Assembly (NCBI GenBank): GCA_016802295.1
Contig: JAESIW010000137.1
Span: 2,945,961-3,009,960, forward strand
Origin: Brachionus rotundiformis
Lineage: Eukaryota; Rotifera; Eurotatoria; Ploima; Brachionidae
DNA length: 64,000 bases
Direction: 5' to 3'
The notes under the pieces were generated by a model, which saw nothing but the letters and a program-made list of their open reading frames with translations, was not told the DNA's origin and did not search any database. A program made the position numbers and the translations under genes. Each line of letters begins with the position of its first letter. Within the stretch, counting starts at the first letter, position 1. Shown piece by piece: positions 20,757 through 34,400 of this stretch.

Positions 20757-23700
20757 TCACGCCATTAGATTGAAGTTTAATTTTTTTTTAAAGAAAGAAA
20801 ATCCACTCGATGATGAAGACTGATTAGAACTGTGGATGCTCGGAGTTGTTTGATTCAGCAATAGTTTCTGCTGCTGAATAGAACAATCTATAAACTTATT
20901 TACCATTGCTTTATTTAAAGCGTCCAATATGTCCAAGTCTTTGTCATCTATAGTATTGAATTTTTTGGCAAACAAATAAAAATGAAAATAAATACTATTG
21001 ATGAACGAATTAAGCTTTAAATGTAGCAATTCTTTGTAGTGATTGTGGTACATGTGAGCCAAAATGTGAAATAGGTACTTGTGTATTCGCTTTACTAAGC
21101 TCTCGAAGTTAGATGGGAACTGATGCCCCTGTTGTATCGGAAATAGCGATTCATCACTGGTTATCTTCGAAATATGTGTCAAACTTGTATCAATGTATTG
21201 AGATGCTGAATATTTTAACTTTTTGCCTTTTTCATCTAGCCAAAAGAACTGGCTGTTATTTGGACCATTCATGGTCGAACAAGACTGCAAAGTACACTGC
21301 TCTGATATTGCACCGAACAATACATTTATTTGATCGAAAAACATTTTAGCTTTAATGTTAAAAGTTTAATTTAATGTAATATTTATCATTTAATCCTCAT
21401 AAATGCTTATTTTATAATTGTTATTTTTTCAATTAATTCAATCTGGATATTTTCTTTTGAAAATTATAATTATAAATTGAATTTTTAGTTTTAATTTACC
21501 TTTTAATATTCAAATAATTATATTTTGTTATAAAATTTCAAAAAAAAAATGATAAAAGTACATCACATAATAAATAAATAAATAAATTATTTTAATTGTA
21601 ATTTTTTAATTTGAAATTAAGAAAAATTAGTAATTAAGTAATTTAACCTTGATAGCACAATTTTTAGTTTTAATTTTCTATGATCAAAATATTCTTACTA
21701 TTTTAATCTATTTTAAGTTTAAAAAATGAGACTCACTAAAAAGAAATATATGTGATTATTCTATCTAAAAGAGATAAAAATGAAATGAAATAAATAAACT
21801 TTTCCTTTTATGTCTTAAAATATCCTTCTAAAATTTTACAAAGATCAAATGATAGTTAATTAATTGAAAAGAAAATAAGAATGACAAAATATTTACTGTT
21901 AAAAGCCAACCACTCATTATGGTCAATTGACTGCTGCAATTTTGTTAATTTTGTAAAATCATTTGAATCAATACAAGCTAATTTGAGATTACTGTCATCT
22001 AAATAGCTCAATGAAGTAATTTTATTGCAATTATTTGAACTAGATTGGGCACTGCTATTAGGTGTAAGAGTTTGAGCTTGATTTGCTCCATTGTGAACTG
22101 GAGTGCTCACATTTGGTGACATAAAAACAGAAGTGGACATTGTGTGTGAGACAAATTGAGGTTGTTGCACGATTGGAGACGATTGGTAGTTGTTTGAAGA
22201 CGTATTATAATTCAAAACCTTGTTATTATTAGTCAATAGCATGTCCGTCAGATCCCTACTTGGACTTTTTTCAGTAGTTAGACAACCTTTGGTTAAAATA
22301 TTAGCTTCCTTCAATCCACTATCTGTGTCGGTGCTGGTCGAACTGCTATTGCTTACAGTTCGAATACTACTATTGTTAGATGTATTGAGTGACGAGCTGT
22401 TCGACAGTACACTTGACTCTAGGTTAAGTCTACTTTTTTTGTCAAATGGTAGCGTGGCAAGCTTGGAACTGCTTATTGGCGATGACTGGTTTAAATCAAG
22501 AGATTTGAAATTATCGTTTAAGGCATTCGCCGGTTTAGATTCTTTATAAGATTTTCTAGCCTTCAAAATGCCTGGTATATTATTCAAATCTTTGTTTATA
22601 AAAGGTATGCTAATTTGACTTTTTAACTTATTCTTTATCGATTTTGGCGCAATTTCTTCATCGGTTTGCTCCTCGGATTGGCTCTGCTCTCTTCTTAGAT
22701 GCTTTTCGATATGTTTTGAGTAGTAGGCTACAAAAAAAAATGCATTATTAGATAATGATGAAGCATTAGGTAATGGTGCGCTTAGAAAAAGCTATAACTC
22801 TGTTTTTTAATTAAATATTTAAATTAATTCATCAATAAGAAAATAAATTTGAAGAGAATTTTCAAGATTTTGCTGAACGATGAAACAAGTTGCAATCAAC
22901 TTTTAAATTTGGTTGCGTAAGTATTTTAGAGTTTGTTTGAATCACTCATTAATCATTTTGATTATAATGGTTCAACTTGCCAAAGTGATAAATTTTGTCT
23001 ATTATTTATTTTCTTGGCAGAAAATTAACAAATTTTATTTCTTAGCGAGAATTTCCTTGGTGATTTGCTAGCTATTTGAAGATTGTATTACCTAGAACAT
23101 AATTTTTGTGAAAAAATTAATTTTCTAAGAGTGCCTAATCGATTTTTGAAATAAATAATCAATGGGCCATTTAAAACGGCTGCAAATTTTTTCGAGTTTT
23201 TTTTTATAAAATAATATTTCAAGTGATAAAAATTAATACATTTAAATTTTATGTCTTGATAACTTTATAACAATTAAGTATCTTAAAAATAAGATAAAAT
23301 TAGTGACAGCTAATTGATAAAAATGATCATGCATATCTTGACTATAGCTTAGCAATATTTAATTAAAATATCAAAATTTCTAGACCGATTAGAACTACTA
23401 TAATTAAAATTCATAATTTAATATTGCAAAATTCTTAAATTACGAAACAAATTGAAAAAAAAAGGTTAATAAAAAGTTATTTTAAACAAAGGATAATAAA
23501 CTTTTAAACTGACCAAACAGCTATTAAAACGCTCAAATCTTAAATTTTAAATTAGAAAAATTTGATTATGTATTTATATTAAGTTACTAGAATATATTAG
23601 AAAATTATCATACTCCGAACAAATTTAACATTTAAGCGCAGATTTCATTTAAAGCAAAATTAAACTAAGATTACCATTTAAAGAATTCGGGAAGTTGTTT

Positions 23701-24314
23701 GATTCTTGGTCGTAATTAGTTTCGATATCTTCGTCGGATTTGTCTCTTTTGCGGCTTTTCCTGCTTTAAACAAAATTTTAATTCATAATCATTCTATTCA
23801 TTAGTTTGAAATTAATTTTGAGCCGGACTTATTTCTTACTTTTTAAATTTAGAATGTTTAGGACAGTTTAAATAAATTTTTAGCCACTTAAATGAGTCCA
23901 TTATCTCATATAATAATAAACAAGTATATGACTATTTTCGAGTTGTATAAATAAAATTTCTGGTCCTATTTATGCAAATTATACCCAAATGTCTATAATA
24001 AGAATAAAACTAGGATAATTACTTTAATTAATTTTGATTAAGATAATTTTAAATATAAATCTGGTCTTAAAGAGGATAAATATAACTAAAAAAGAATAAA
24101 AATAAACTTTGATTCAAGAATATTTCCAAAGTTTATCACAGAAACTACCTCTCCCTAGATTCTTATAAAATGATCGAGATAGCAATTTTATATTTAACAA
24201 TTTCCAAAGTTTTTTTTCCAAACAAACATCAGAGAAGTTGGAATGAAAAAAATGATTGCGTAATTAAAAAAATTGATTGATTTTGATTTACCTGAATGTT
24301 AAAAGTATGTTCAT
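20757..24314 (-). CDS. MOB2: MOB kinase activator 2 with long low-complexity insertion
   Basis: MOB2 proteins bind the N-terminal region of NDR/LATS-family kinases and regulate cell shape and growth. Exons on the minus strand: 24314-24292, 23760-23675, 22727-21897, 21349-20757; 510 aa in frame, about twice the usual length. The Mob domain spans the last two exons: NEWLAFN, a C-x4-C zinc pair in SEQCTLQSCSTM, GKKLKYSASQYID, LFPIQQGHQFPSNFESLVKRI, and the zinc histidines in AHMYHNHY. SNFESLVKRI...LFHILAHMY favours MOB2 over MOB1 or MOB3. About 230 residues rich in Ser, Asn and Thr sit between the N-terminal AYYSKHIEKHL (compare vertebrate AYLEPEHTKAR) and the Mob domain. The first coding exon is only 23 nt and is the least certain part. 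Probable 5' UTR exon sequence continues to 24358, and further 5' exons may lie to 28 kb. Confidence 0.88.
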
Positions 24315-26164
24315 TTTTGCTTTGTATTGACCGTCGAATTTAAATAAGAATTAAATTTCTAAAAAAAACAACATTAAAAATGCAGATTTATCTTTTAAAT
24401 TGACATTTCAAAAAGTTTAAATACTCTACTATCTCTAAAACTTAGACTTATAAATACAAAGGTGAGTATCGTATGATTTGTCTCTGTGCACCAATTTAAG
24501 AAATTTTAAATTGCATAAAAATTTATAAATAAAATTCTTCTTATTTGGAAAAAAATCTTCTATTATCTTCTAAAGTTGTTATTCTTATTGAAATATTCAA
24601 ACATTTGGTTTAAAAAAAAGAAAATAAAGAAAATAAAAAGAAGATATTTAATTTCCAAATTTAATTCAATTTAATTTTCGTATTTTTAGAAATGTGCCTT
24701 ATATAAAGTAATTAAATACTGAACAAGGGTGTATGTGCCTGAGCACATTATGATAAATTTTTTCTTATATTTAGCATTTTTGAATTGTTTTTTTTAATGG
24801 TATAATTGGCGGTGGTTAAACTTATCTTGAATTTAAAAAAAATAATTAAATTTGAGTGCTTTAAATTAGCTGAAGTTTTATCAGGCTAAAAAATGCTTAA
24901 TAAATTTTATCGTAATTGAATTATGGAAATGGTCTAAATAATCCCAAAGCTTTCTATTTATTAAGTTTACTCTAGCTAAATAATTCAAAGCTGAAATTTT
25001 ATAAATTTTCATTACAAAAATTTTACAAAATTTTTTGAATCAAATTATATTGGCGCTTATGCACTGGTCATAATTAATTTTTGATAAATTTCAAAATTAA
25101 AATCATCATTGTTGCCATACCGAATAACTCATTATAGAAACCAAAAAGAAATTTTATTCAATTAAGTTTCATATAAAAATTCCAAATCTTTTTGAAACAA
25201 AATCGAATAAAATCTTGTTCTTACCTTGGAATTTACAGCGTCGATAAAAAAAGATTCAAAGCAGACTAATTAAGTGAATTTTTATCTTAAGCAAGATATT
25301 ACGTGATCTAAATGTTGAGAAATTACGTTTTAGTAATTTTCAAATAAATTAATTAAAGCATTTGGATTTTTCTCTAACAGAAGCAAAATTTTCGGGTTAA
25401 ATTGCTGCATAAAATGAATATACGCCGACTTATAATGAAATCAAAATTTAATCTAAAATCTGCATTTTGTTATTTAATCGAAAAAAATCAATGAGATAAT
25501 AAGATAACCGGAGTAAATGTTTAGTCAAAGTTTTTATTTAATTTAACATATTAAAATCGAAATTAATTTACCATCTGAGTGGAATTTATTTTCGATTTAA
25601 TGGAAAATTATTTTCAATCAATACAAAAAATTAAACTTACTTTTGATAATTAAAATTTAGATTTTAATTAGAAGCCTTAGTTTAACTGAAATTTACTGAT
25701 GTGTATACATTTTCTTATTGTTAAAGAATATTCTTTATTGTTTCTATTAAGAAAAACAACGATATAGGTAATTAATATTCTAAAATAAGTTTGTAAACAA
25801 AATTTTATTTTTTTATTCTTTCTTAAAAAAATTTTTGAATCTTAATTTCTATCTGAACTAATCATTTTCCAATCTTAATAATTAAATTCAGCATAATGAG
25901 AATCCAAATGACCATGATATTTACTTAGGCTGTAATTTAATTGCTTTTGGGTATAATTTTTTTTAATCAAAACATTTAAATTTAAATACTTTTTTAATCT
26001 ATTTTTTGAATATAAATGTAAAATTTTATTATAATGCATTAAATTAAATTAAATTTAATCACATCTTGAAAGAGAAATCACGATCAAAAAAATGTGATTA
26101 GGAGCCTAGTTCAGAACTGACATTTTATTCCAAATAGAAAGATAAATGGTTAAATTTGACTTAC

Positions 26165-26245
26165 CTTTTTTGTGTGGTAAAATGTTTCTTTACTATCTTT
26201 ATTATAATTATTTCAAATAACTGTTTCAAATAATAAAGATAATTT
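26165..26245 (-). other. Candidate untranslated exon, perhaps MOB2 5' UTR
   Basis: Read on the minus strand, this 81-nt block is preceded by a long T run ending in AG and followed by a consensus donor GTAAGT. It has no ATG. It lies about 1.9 kb upstream of the first MOB2 coding exon on the same strand. The splice signals are good, but T runs and GTAAG occur by chance in AT-rich DNA. Confidence 0.3.
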
Positions 26246-26476
26246 CTAAAAAAAAAATAAATAAGTAATTATTTATCGGATCAATTTTCATATATTCTTA
26301 AAGAGTTTTATAATATGCATTCTAAGAGCAAAGTTCCAGTATCTTGAAGTATCTTGGAGAAAAAGCGCAAATAAAAAACAAAACAAAATATATATATTTT
26401 ATAAATTTTTTGTAATATCAATCGAAATCATAAAATATTATAATTTTGCATAATGATAAGCACCGATTGGAGAATA

Positions 26477-26541
26477 CAAGTATTTCAAGCTGTTAAAAGC
26501 TCCCAGTGTCCCAGCTTTCCAAAGGCCTGTCTAAATACTTG
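26477..26541. repeat. Nested inverted repeat, possible RNA hairpin
   Basis: CAAGTATTT at 26477-26485 is the exact reverse complement of AAATACTTG at 26533-26541. Inside, AAGCTG at 26487-26492 pairs with CAGCTT at 26512-26517. The segment is more GC-rich than its surroundings. A pre-miRNA would have a more even stem; the 15 bases unpaired on one side argue against that. Function unknown. Confidence 0.35.
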
Positions 26542-29500
26542 GACTATAAATTTCATACTATCTGTTTTGGTATTTGCTAAAATAGCGAGTATATGTGTGT
26601 GTATATGTTTGTAGGCTATAGATTAAGACTTAAATATTAATTAAAAACAAATATTAATTGTCTATAAACCCAAAGATTCTAAATGGCACATTAAGGGGTT
26701 TAACATACAATAACGTCAACATATTTGGCCAATTCAACTAATCGAAAATTTACATTTTCTCCCTTGCTCACCGAGCGCTTTCTTTGTCTAAACAAATTTT
26801 AATAAAAAAAGCTAACAATGCTTAGACATAGGTTTCGAGTCACTAGGCTTTCTTTTAGTTAAGCCTGAAATACATAAACAAAGGCTTAATTTAAAGCAAA
26901 GATTGCTAGATTAATGTGAGAGGGTAAATATCTCTCTATATGATGCATTTTTGATATATATATATATATTTATATATTTGTCTTTCTTGCAAATATATTA
27001 ATATTATTATTAAGAAATTGCATTTAGCTTCTTCCCAGCATCTAAAAATAAGATACATTTCATCAAAAAAATCTTTCTTATCCGAGTTTTTCTTATCCGA
27101 GCAGATAAAATAAAAATTTCCTCAAAGCTGTTATACTGAGATACTAAGAAATAGAGAAAATTTAATAGTCTGATATAAAATTTTTTGACGCCTTGAAGGT
27201 GTAAATTTTTAGCTCTAAATTAATATTGACAATATACTTAGAAAAAATTAAATATACCTAAACTAATTATAAGCAAAAATATTTAAAATTCCATATGAAC
27301 TTATTAAAATTAGTCATTTGTCACTAAATTCTTATTTTAATAAAAAAAAATCTTCCGATATTTTAAAATTAAATAATTTCTATATATATATTTTTTACAT
27401 GTTTACTAATGTTAATTTTAGATTATTTCTTTATGTCATGTGTGATTGTTTGTTGAATGACTTATTTTGTCTAAAACACATGAGCTTCTTTTGATAACTT
27501 ATTTAACTTACTTACGAAAAATTAAGCTCAGACTTGAATGAAATTTCAATACAAAATTAAAATAACTTTAATTAATAATTTTCAAAATATGCACTTAAAA
27601 TTAATATATTGATTTCAGAAAACGTCAAATTAAATGAATAAAAAAATAAGGACTATTGAATATCAAAATAATTCCCAAAGCTTGTTCGGTTTTTTATATT
27701 TGAGAAAAACTGACATCGAAATAGCTAAAATTAACCAAGATATTTTTTTAATTTTTTCCAAATTTGTTTTCAAAATTATATTTATTATATGATCATTTTG
27801 CAAGAGCTTTAAAATATTGATTTCTAAATATTTATTGAAAAACATCCTTTTGCGCTTTTTACGTAAATAAATTTTTAATTAAAAATATTAGCCTAAAAGT
27901 TTATATAGGTGTATAATGATATGTCAAGACACAAACTTTATTTTGACCAAAAAAATGAATTTAATTCGAAAATCTTAACGCTTTTTAAATAGCTTACCTT
28001 TCAAAAAATTAAAATTGGGCTAATAGCTTTGCTAATTAAAGTAAAAGACGAATCATCTTATTATATTAAAACATAATTCTAGTAAATATCATAATATTTT
28101 CTTTAAGTAGTTGAGAAAAAGCATTTGAAACAAACATCTTTAGATTCTCATTTAAATCTCAAAATAAAATATAAAAAAATTAGATAAATATGATATGATT
28201 TTTGATAAAGAATAGAGGATCTATCTAATTGTATTAGTCTATTTAAAATAAGCTTGGCGATAAAATGCACCGGCACGTTTCGCATAACCAAAATTTAATT
28301 CTAAATCTTGACAATTTTTATAAATACTAAATTTTAAACTTGTATATAAACAAATCAACAACAGAATAAAATATGATATCATGCAAGCATGTAGAAGTAT
28401 ATGGCGTCATTAGATTAATAAATTTTCGAAAAAAAATCGATTTTCATTTTCTTAGATAAAGTTGTCATAGCATTTGGTTAGTTTAACCATAGAAGTATAC
28501 CTAAATTTGTTCAATTAAAATTAGTTTAATGATCACTTAATACTTTTTTAAAGTCAAACATTACCTTTACATTGCTAAAACCATAAGTTTTTTTGGTAAT
28601 AAAATTTTATTCACTGTAATAAATTTTGTTTTCAAGACAGTTAATTAACTTCAAATTCGTTATATATTAAAGAGATAATACATTTATAAATTTCTGAGAC
28701 TCTAACCACAATTAAATGGAAAAATCTCAGACATTTATTCATCTAATTTTTTTATAATTTATTTAGAAAAAAAGTTTGATAATTATCTCAATTAATCTTG
28801 AAATTATGGAAAATTATGAAATATTTTTAAATTTCATCTTTTTTTTAATTATTTTATCGATTATTTACAACGTCAAGATTAAACTTAACAACTAATTATT
28901 ATTTTGGTAGATGTTTTTTGTATTATAAGATTTGTTTAGGACCATTCTATTTTAAAGTAAAGAAAAAGTGTTAAAATACTTTATATGATAATCATTTTCA
29001 GCGAGGCTTTTTTATTGTTTTTTAAATGTTATTTAAATAAACTTATATAAAAATTGAACGAGGAACAATTTTGTTAAATTTTGCGTTTAAAAACTAAAAT
29101 TGATAGATTATTTTGCAAAAATATAATGACTTATTATATCTATAATCGTTAAATTATCTTTTTCAAAGTTTTTCTTGATTTAAAAAAAAAAACAAATCTC
29201 TTATCATTCAATGGCCCAAAAATAATTTACTTCATTTTTTATCAATTTTAAGATCAATAAAGATCATTTTATTATATTGTTTAAATATTTATATAAAATG
29301 TTTGTTTGATTTTAAAATCTAAGAAAACAATTCAAAGATATTAAAGATACATTTTAAAAAAGTGTTGAATTTCACAAATAAAAGTGTATTAAATTTATTT
29401 ATATTTGTTTTCTGAATATATGAAATATATGAAGATAAATGATATCTAGATTCAAAATTTTTATAAAAAAATTGATAAAGAATACTAAACCTTTATCATA

Positions 29501-30562
29501 AAATATTTTATTATTTTAGCCATTTAAAAAAAAATATCGATAGCTTAGTATTATTATTTTTAAACAATTAAATTTATATGTTATAACATTTATGCATTTT
29601 TTAAGATAAGATTTTTAAGTTTAAAGACATATAAAAGAAAAAGTTAAACAATTCTTTCATACAAAAACAATATAATTTTTTCATCTTGCGCAGATTGCAT
29701 AAAAAGTAAATATAATATATTAGAGATTAATTTTTTCTCTATTGAAAAATCACATTTAAGGCGTTGAAAATAATTATATCTTTGTCTAGCTATATTAAAC
29801 CTTTTAATAAAATATTGGTTCAGTAAAAATTGTTTTTTAAAGTCGGATTTAAGTGATGAAAATAAGAGTAAATCACTTTCATTTTAATTTACACAAAAGG
29901 TATAAATAAATTTAATAAAAATTCTGTTGAGTGTTTATTTAATTAAATTGAACAATTTTTAACACTCAAAAAAATCAAAATAGAATCAAAAAGCTTATAT
30001 TGTTTATTAATTTAATAAAAATGCAAGTATTATTACATTTACAGGATATTACTTTATTTTGATTATCGAATGAGTACTTGAATAATTTTTTAATATTCTA
30101 ATTTTAATTACAGAAACTTATTATTAAACCCAAAAAATGTTTATTATCTATCTTATTAAATTAATTTTTTCTATTTGTTTTTATGTATATAAAATTTATT
30201 TCTAAAAATAAACAATTCATTATATTCTTTCCGAGCCTTTGAATTTCTTTTAAAAAAACAAAAAAGATTTAATAAATGCATAAAAATGCTAAAATCAATT
30301 CAAAGTTTATTATTTTCGAACGATTAAAAATTCGATTAAAATAGAAAAAAAAATCAGATAATTCCATGGTCTTGAAAGAGAACATTTAGAGAGATTCAAA
30401 AAAAATTAGACATTAATAAAAACAAAATTTGAATGAGAAAATATTTTCCAAGACAATAAGATAAGTGTTTTTAAATTAGCAAAAATTTAGGAATTAATTC
30501 TAAAAAATTTTTCGATTTTTAAAAAAATTTCATCTAGCTGAACCCATTATTAAATAATGATT

Positions 30563-31415
30563 TTAATCGTTCTGGCCCTCGACGTCCTGTACATCGTCAT
30601 TTTTCTCATCACCTTTAAATAAAATTTTGAAAAAAAATCTCTATACTACTTTTCTAAAATTACCTTGAATGTCCGAAGTCCATAGAGTCAAATTATCTCT
30701 AAGTAATTGCATGATTAAAGTGGAGTCTTTGTACGACTCTTCATTCAATGTGTCCAATTCGGCAATAGCGTCATCAAAAGCCGCTTTGGCCAGTCTACAT
30801 GCTCTATCGGGTGAGTTCAATATCTCGTAGTAAAATACCGAGAAGTTAAGAGCAAGACCCAGTCGGATCGGATGAGTCGGAACGAGTTCGCTAGTGGAAA
30901 TATCGCTAGCTGCCTTGTACGCAATAAGACTATTTTCAGCCGCTTCTTTGCGGTCGTTTCCAGTGGCAAACTCAGCCAAATACCGGTAGTAATCACCTTT
31001 CATCTTGTAATAAAACACCTTGGACTCGCCCGTGCTGGCATGAGGAATTAAATGTTTGTCCAAGAGGCCGAGGATATCAGCGCAGATGTCCTTAAGTTCC
31101 TTCTCAATCTTTGAAAAGAGATAAACATTTTTTTAGTAATTTTTTTAAATTAAATATTTCTACTTGTAATCTATAATTCCTGATAAGTGATTCCTTTATG
31201 TCATCCTCCTTTTGTTCTACGGAGCTGACTATGCGCCACGAGGCCCTGCGTACCCCAATCACATTTTTGTAGGCTACGCTGAGCAAGTTTCTTTCCTCTA
31301 CGGTCAATTCAGTGTCGTAAGTGGCGACCATTTTCATCGAGTCGAGCATTTCATCGTATCTTTCAGCCTGTTCGGCCAATTTAGCCATAAAAACTCGGTC
31401 TTCTCTATCGGCCAT
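30563..31415 (-). CDS. 14-3-3 protein
   Basis: 14-3-3 proteins are dimeric cytosolic adaptors that bind phospho-Ser/Thr motifs and regulate kinases, cell cycle and trafficking. Exons on the minus strand are 31415-31164, 31108-30664 and 30612-30563, giving 248 aa, the normal family length. Visible signatures are RNLLSVAYKNVIGVRRASWRI (first 14-3-3 signature, with the phosphopeptide-binding Lys and Arg), the SKVFYYKMKGDYYRYLAE block, HPIRLGLALNFSVFYYEI, and SYKDSTLIMQLLRDNLTLWTSD (second signature), then a variable acidic tail encoded by the last 50-nt exon. The sequence favours the zeta/beta type over epsilon, but I do not assign an isoform. Codons are clearly more GC-rich than in neighbouring genes, consistent with strong expression. 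Confidence 0.97.
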
Positions 31416-34400
31416 TTTTGCTAGTTTATTTTTAAATAATTAAATAAAAAATCTAAATTTAAATAGTTCTTTTTGAATATAGCTGAACATTCGAGAGCTT
31501 TTCTAAGGCAATGATCGAAAAATAGTTTTGATTTTAACTTAAAATTAATTATTATAATACTTCCACAGCAACTAGAAATAAACTAAACACTAAAATAACC
31601 GCTTCTAAGCATAATTAGTGGAAAAAAAAATTAAAAAAAAAACTTTATTGAGTTTGCTTCAGAAAAAAATTATTTTCTATTAAATTTAAGCTTGGCTTGG
31701 TTTAGCTATAAATGCTATAAATGACTTTTAAGTCATGGTGATGTGTACGAACATGAAATTTATAAAGAAAAAAAAATAGTTAAAATCTCTTTAGCAAATA
31801 TAACAAAGTAAACCATTTTAATAAATTAACATTGTTAGGTTTTTTTATAGTACCAATGTTCAATGTTCTTGTTTTGCTTATTTAGAATATGTTACAAATA
31901 AAATATTTGCCAAAATTGTTCGAATATTTGAATTAGTTTTAAATTAAGATCCGCAAAAAATCGATTATTACTCTAGATAAGCTTTTTTGGTCGTATAGGT
32001 TGACTTATTGTAAATTGTGATTAGGGATTTTGTAGCGGATATTTCATACTAATCTCAAATATACATATTATTTGTCATGATTTATTGGTCATTAGAAATA
32101 ATTAATAATTTTCTTTTATTAGAAAAAAAACCTATTAATTTTTTGGAATTAAATCCTGACAAATTCATGCCTGCAAAATGTCCTAGATTGATAACCGAAC
32201 TCTTTAGGCTAGAGCTCTTCCGCCTTATTATATTTTCCCAAACAATCTTAATCCAATATTAACTTTTTTTTCAACTAAGAAAAAAAAATAATCTAATAAA
32301 CACTTGAGATGAATATTTTTTTTATTTAATGTAAAGGGAAAGCTAAACTCGAAATTAATTTTATCTAGGATTTAAAAAAAAATATTCCTTTATTGATCTA
32401 ATAAGAGAAATACATATCTAAGCATGTTTTATTTATTAATTATGATACAGTGAGATTAACAACAAAAATTTAATTATTTTTGATTAAAATTTCTAAATTA
32501 AAGGATAATTTTGGTTAATTTAATCCCTGTCTTATTGTTGAAAATATACTAAATTTGTTTAGTTTATAAAATAATCTTGAAAATTTCCCAGTTCCAAAAT
32601 TTAGGGCTTCAAGTGAATAAAACATACTCTAATTGTATTTATCTACTCTTTTACTAATAAGTAAAATAATTTGCCGATAAATAATCATATCTTAAATTTG
32701 AGTTGCCTGCTGCAAAATGCTTCCTTAAACCATTCAAAAAATTCCGCTTTATAATTAAAATTTTCACAAAGAAAAATAACAAGAAAATTATTGTTTTTTT
32801 TTTATTGATTTGATTAAATTGATAAACTAGCTAAAAAATTGTTTTAAATTATAATTTAGAAAATATTTATAAATACCAAATTTTCAGAATTATATTTTAT
32901 ATCAAAAAATAGAAACTTACTGAAAAGCTAAAATATTTTCTAAAGTGAAAAAAATCATATTCCGAATGCAATTATGATCGCCTGCAAATTGGCTCTTTAC
33001 TTAAGGGCTATTAAAACTCACAATAATAGGATAAAGTGGTTATTTGATTTGTTTAATTGTCTGAAAAATTAAATATTCTCAAACACAGATTTGTTGCGTT
33101 TCCAAGTATATTCTTATTCGAATACCAAGTTTAGCCTATCGTTGAAAATTCAACAAAACTCGTTGCTACTCATTATAATAAACAAAAGAAATCATATGAT
33201 AATCTTGGGTGGAAAATTCTCCTATTCTATTTTTAATATAAACTAATAAATTAAATCTTAAAAGGAAACAATAAAATGAATAATTACATGGAAATTAAAT
33301 TTATAAATTTGAATAAAGATTTATAGTAAATCAATTTTTTGCTCTTATGATTCAAGTCTATTATGGTTTAAAATAATTACAAATTTACATTTAATTAACA
33401 AAATTTATTGATTTTTGGAAATAGACAGAATGGCAAACCAGCAGACATTTCGTGTCATTTATGTTATCTTGAAATTGCATACAGGGATTCATTGAAATTT
33501 TAGTCTACAAAATTAAGCAAAAATAGTTTGTTTCCTTAATCTCATCAGTATAGAATAGCTATGCCCAATTAAGTATAATATACAAATAAAACAAGCCGTG
33601 TAAACTTGATATAAAAAAGCTAAATATGATCGAAAACATCCGAGAACATTGATTTAAATAATTAATTTAAAGCTCAAATTACTAGAGCTGGTTTTTTTTA
33701 TTTACCACTTGGTTTAATTAAGCATAGTTTAATATAAGGCTTCCAAGTATCATTTATTCAGAATTTCAAACGAAATAGTAAATTAAATTTCTTACTATGG
33801 CTTGTAAAATTCTCTTATTTTAATTAAAAATATCATTTGCTTTTATATTTGACGAAAATTTCTCATCGGAAACTACTTGGAATCAAAGTTTCGTGTTGTA
33901 ATAAAGGAAAAAAATTATGCTTAATAAAAAGCTTGTCAAAAAAGTCATGTAATTTTATTTAATGTAAAGGAATTAGCTAATAATCAAAATCTAGTTCGAA
34001 GGTTATCTCTTGAGATCATTTTTAATAGTAATTGTTTAATTTCTTAATGAGAAAAAATTTATCTAGTAAAAATTATTCCGCTTAAACAGAAAATAATTAA
34101 CAGGTTCTTGAAAAAAAAAATTTATTTTATATTTTTACATATAAATAAAAACCTGTATTAAAACTTAGAAATAGATACAATTTAAAAATTAGTTGAATTA
34201 AACCTCTCGAGTCTTAAAAAAATAAATTTATTGGAATATTTAAACATTTAAAAATTAGCATAAGTGCTAATACAAATCAAAAGTGTGTTTATTTTTTGAT
34301 TTCATTAAAAAGTAATGGTTCAAATAATAAAAATATATCATATTCAAAACTTTTCATAACCTGATACTAAGTGAATTTTAATGCAAAAAAATAGATTAAA

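Larger units (their letters stand above)
24315..30562. other. About 6 kb without coding sequence; possible MOB2 5' exons
   Basis: No protein frame is convincing here. On the minus strand, 24315-24358 follows a pyrimidine-rich acceptor and joins the MOB2 ATG exon, so it is probably 5' UTR; in an animal with trans-splicing it could instead be a spliced-leader acceptor. The block 26165-26245 has a poly-T acceptor and an AAAAAG|GTAAGT donor, and looks like an untranslated exon. Further consensus donors on the same strand lie at 25224, 27997 and 28564. A long-stem inverted repeat is at 26477-26541 and TA-rich microsatellite at about 26949-26975. The rest is AT-rich with nothing recognised. Confidence 0.45.

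Noticed and set aside
22220..22549. Plus-strand open frame of 109 codons
   Set aside because: It is the antisense shadow of the Ser/Asn-rich MOB2 exon. Its Leu/Ser-rich composition comes from reading the complement.
26949..26980. TA-rich tandem repeat
   Set aside because: A short low-complexity microsatellite of the kind expected in DNA this AT-rich; no sign of function.
31212..31424. Plus-strand frame of 70 codons
   Set aside because: Antisense to the first exon of 14-3-3, whose minus-strand reading is unmistakable.
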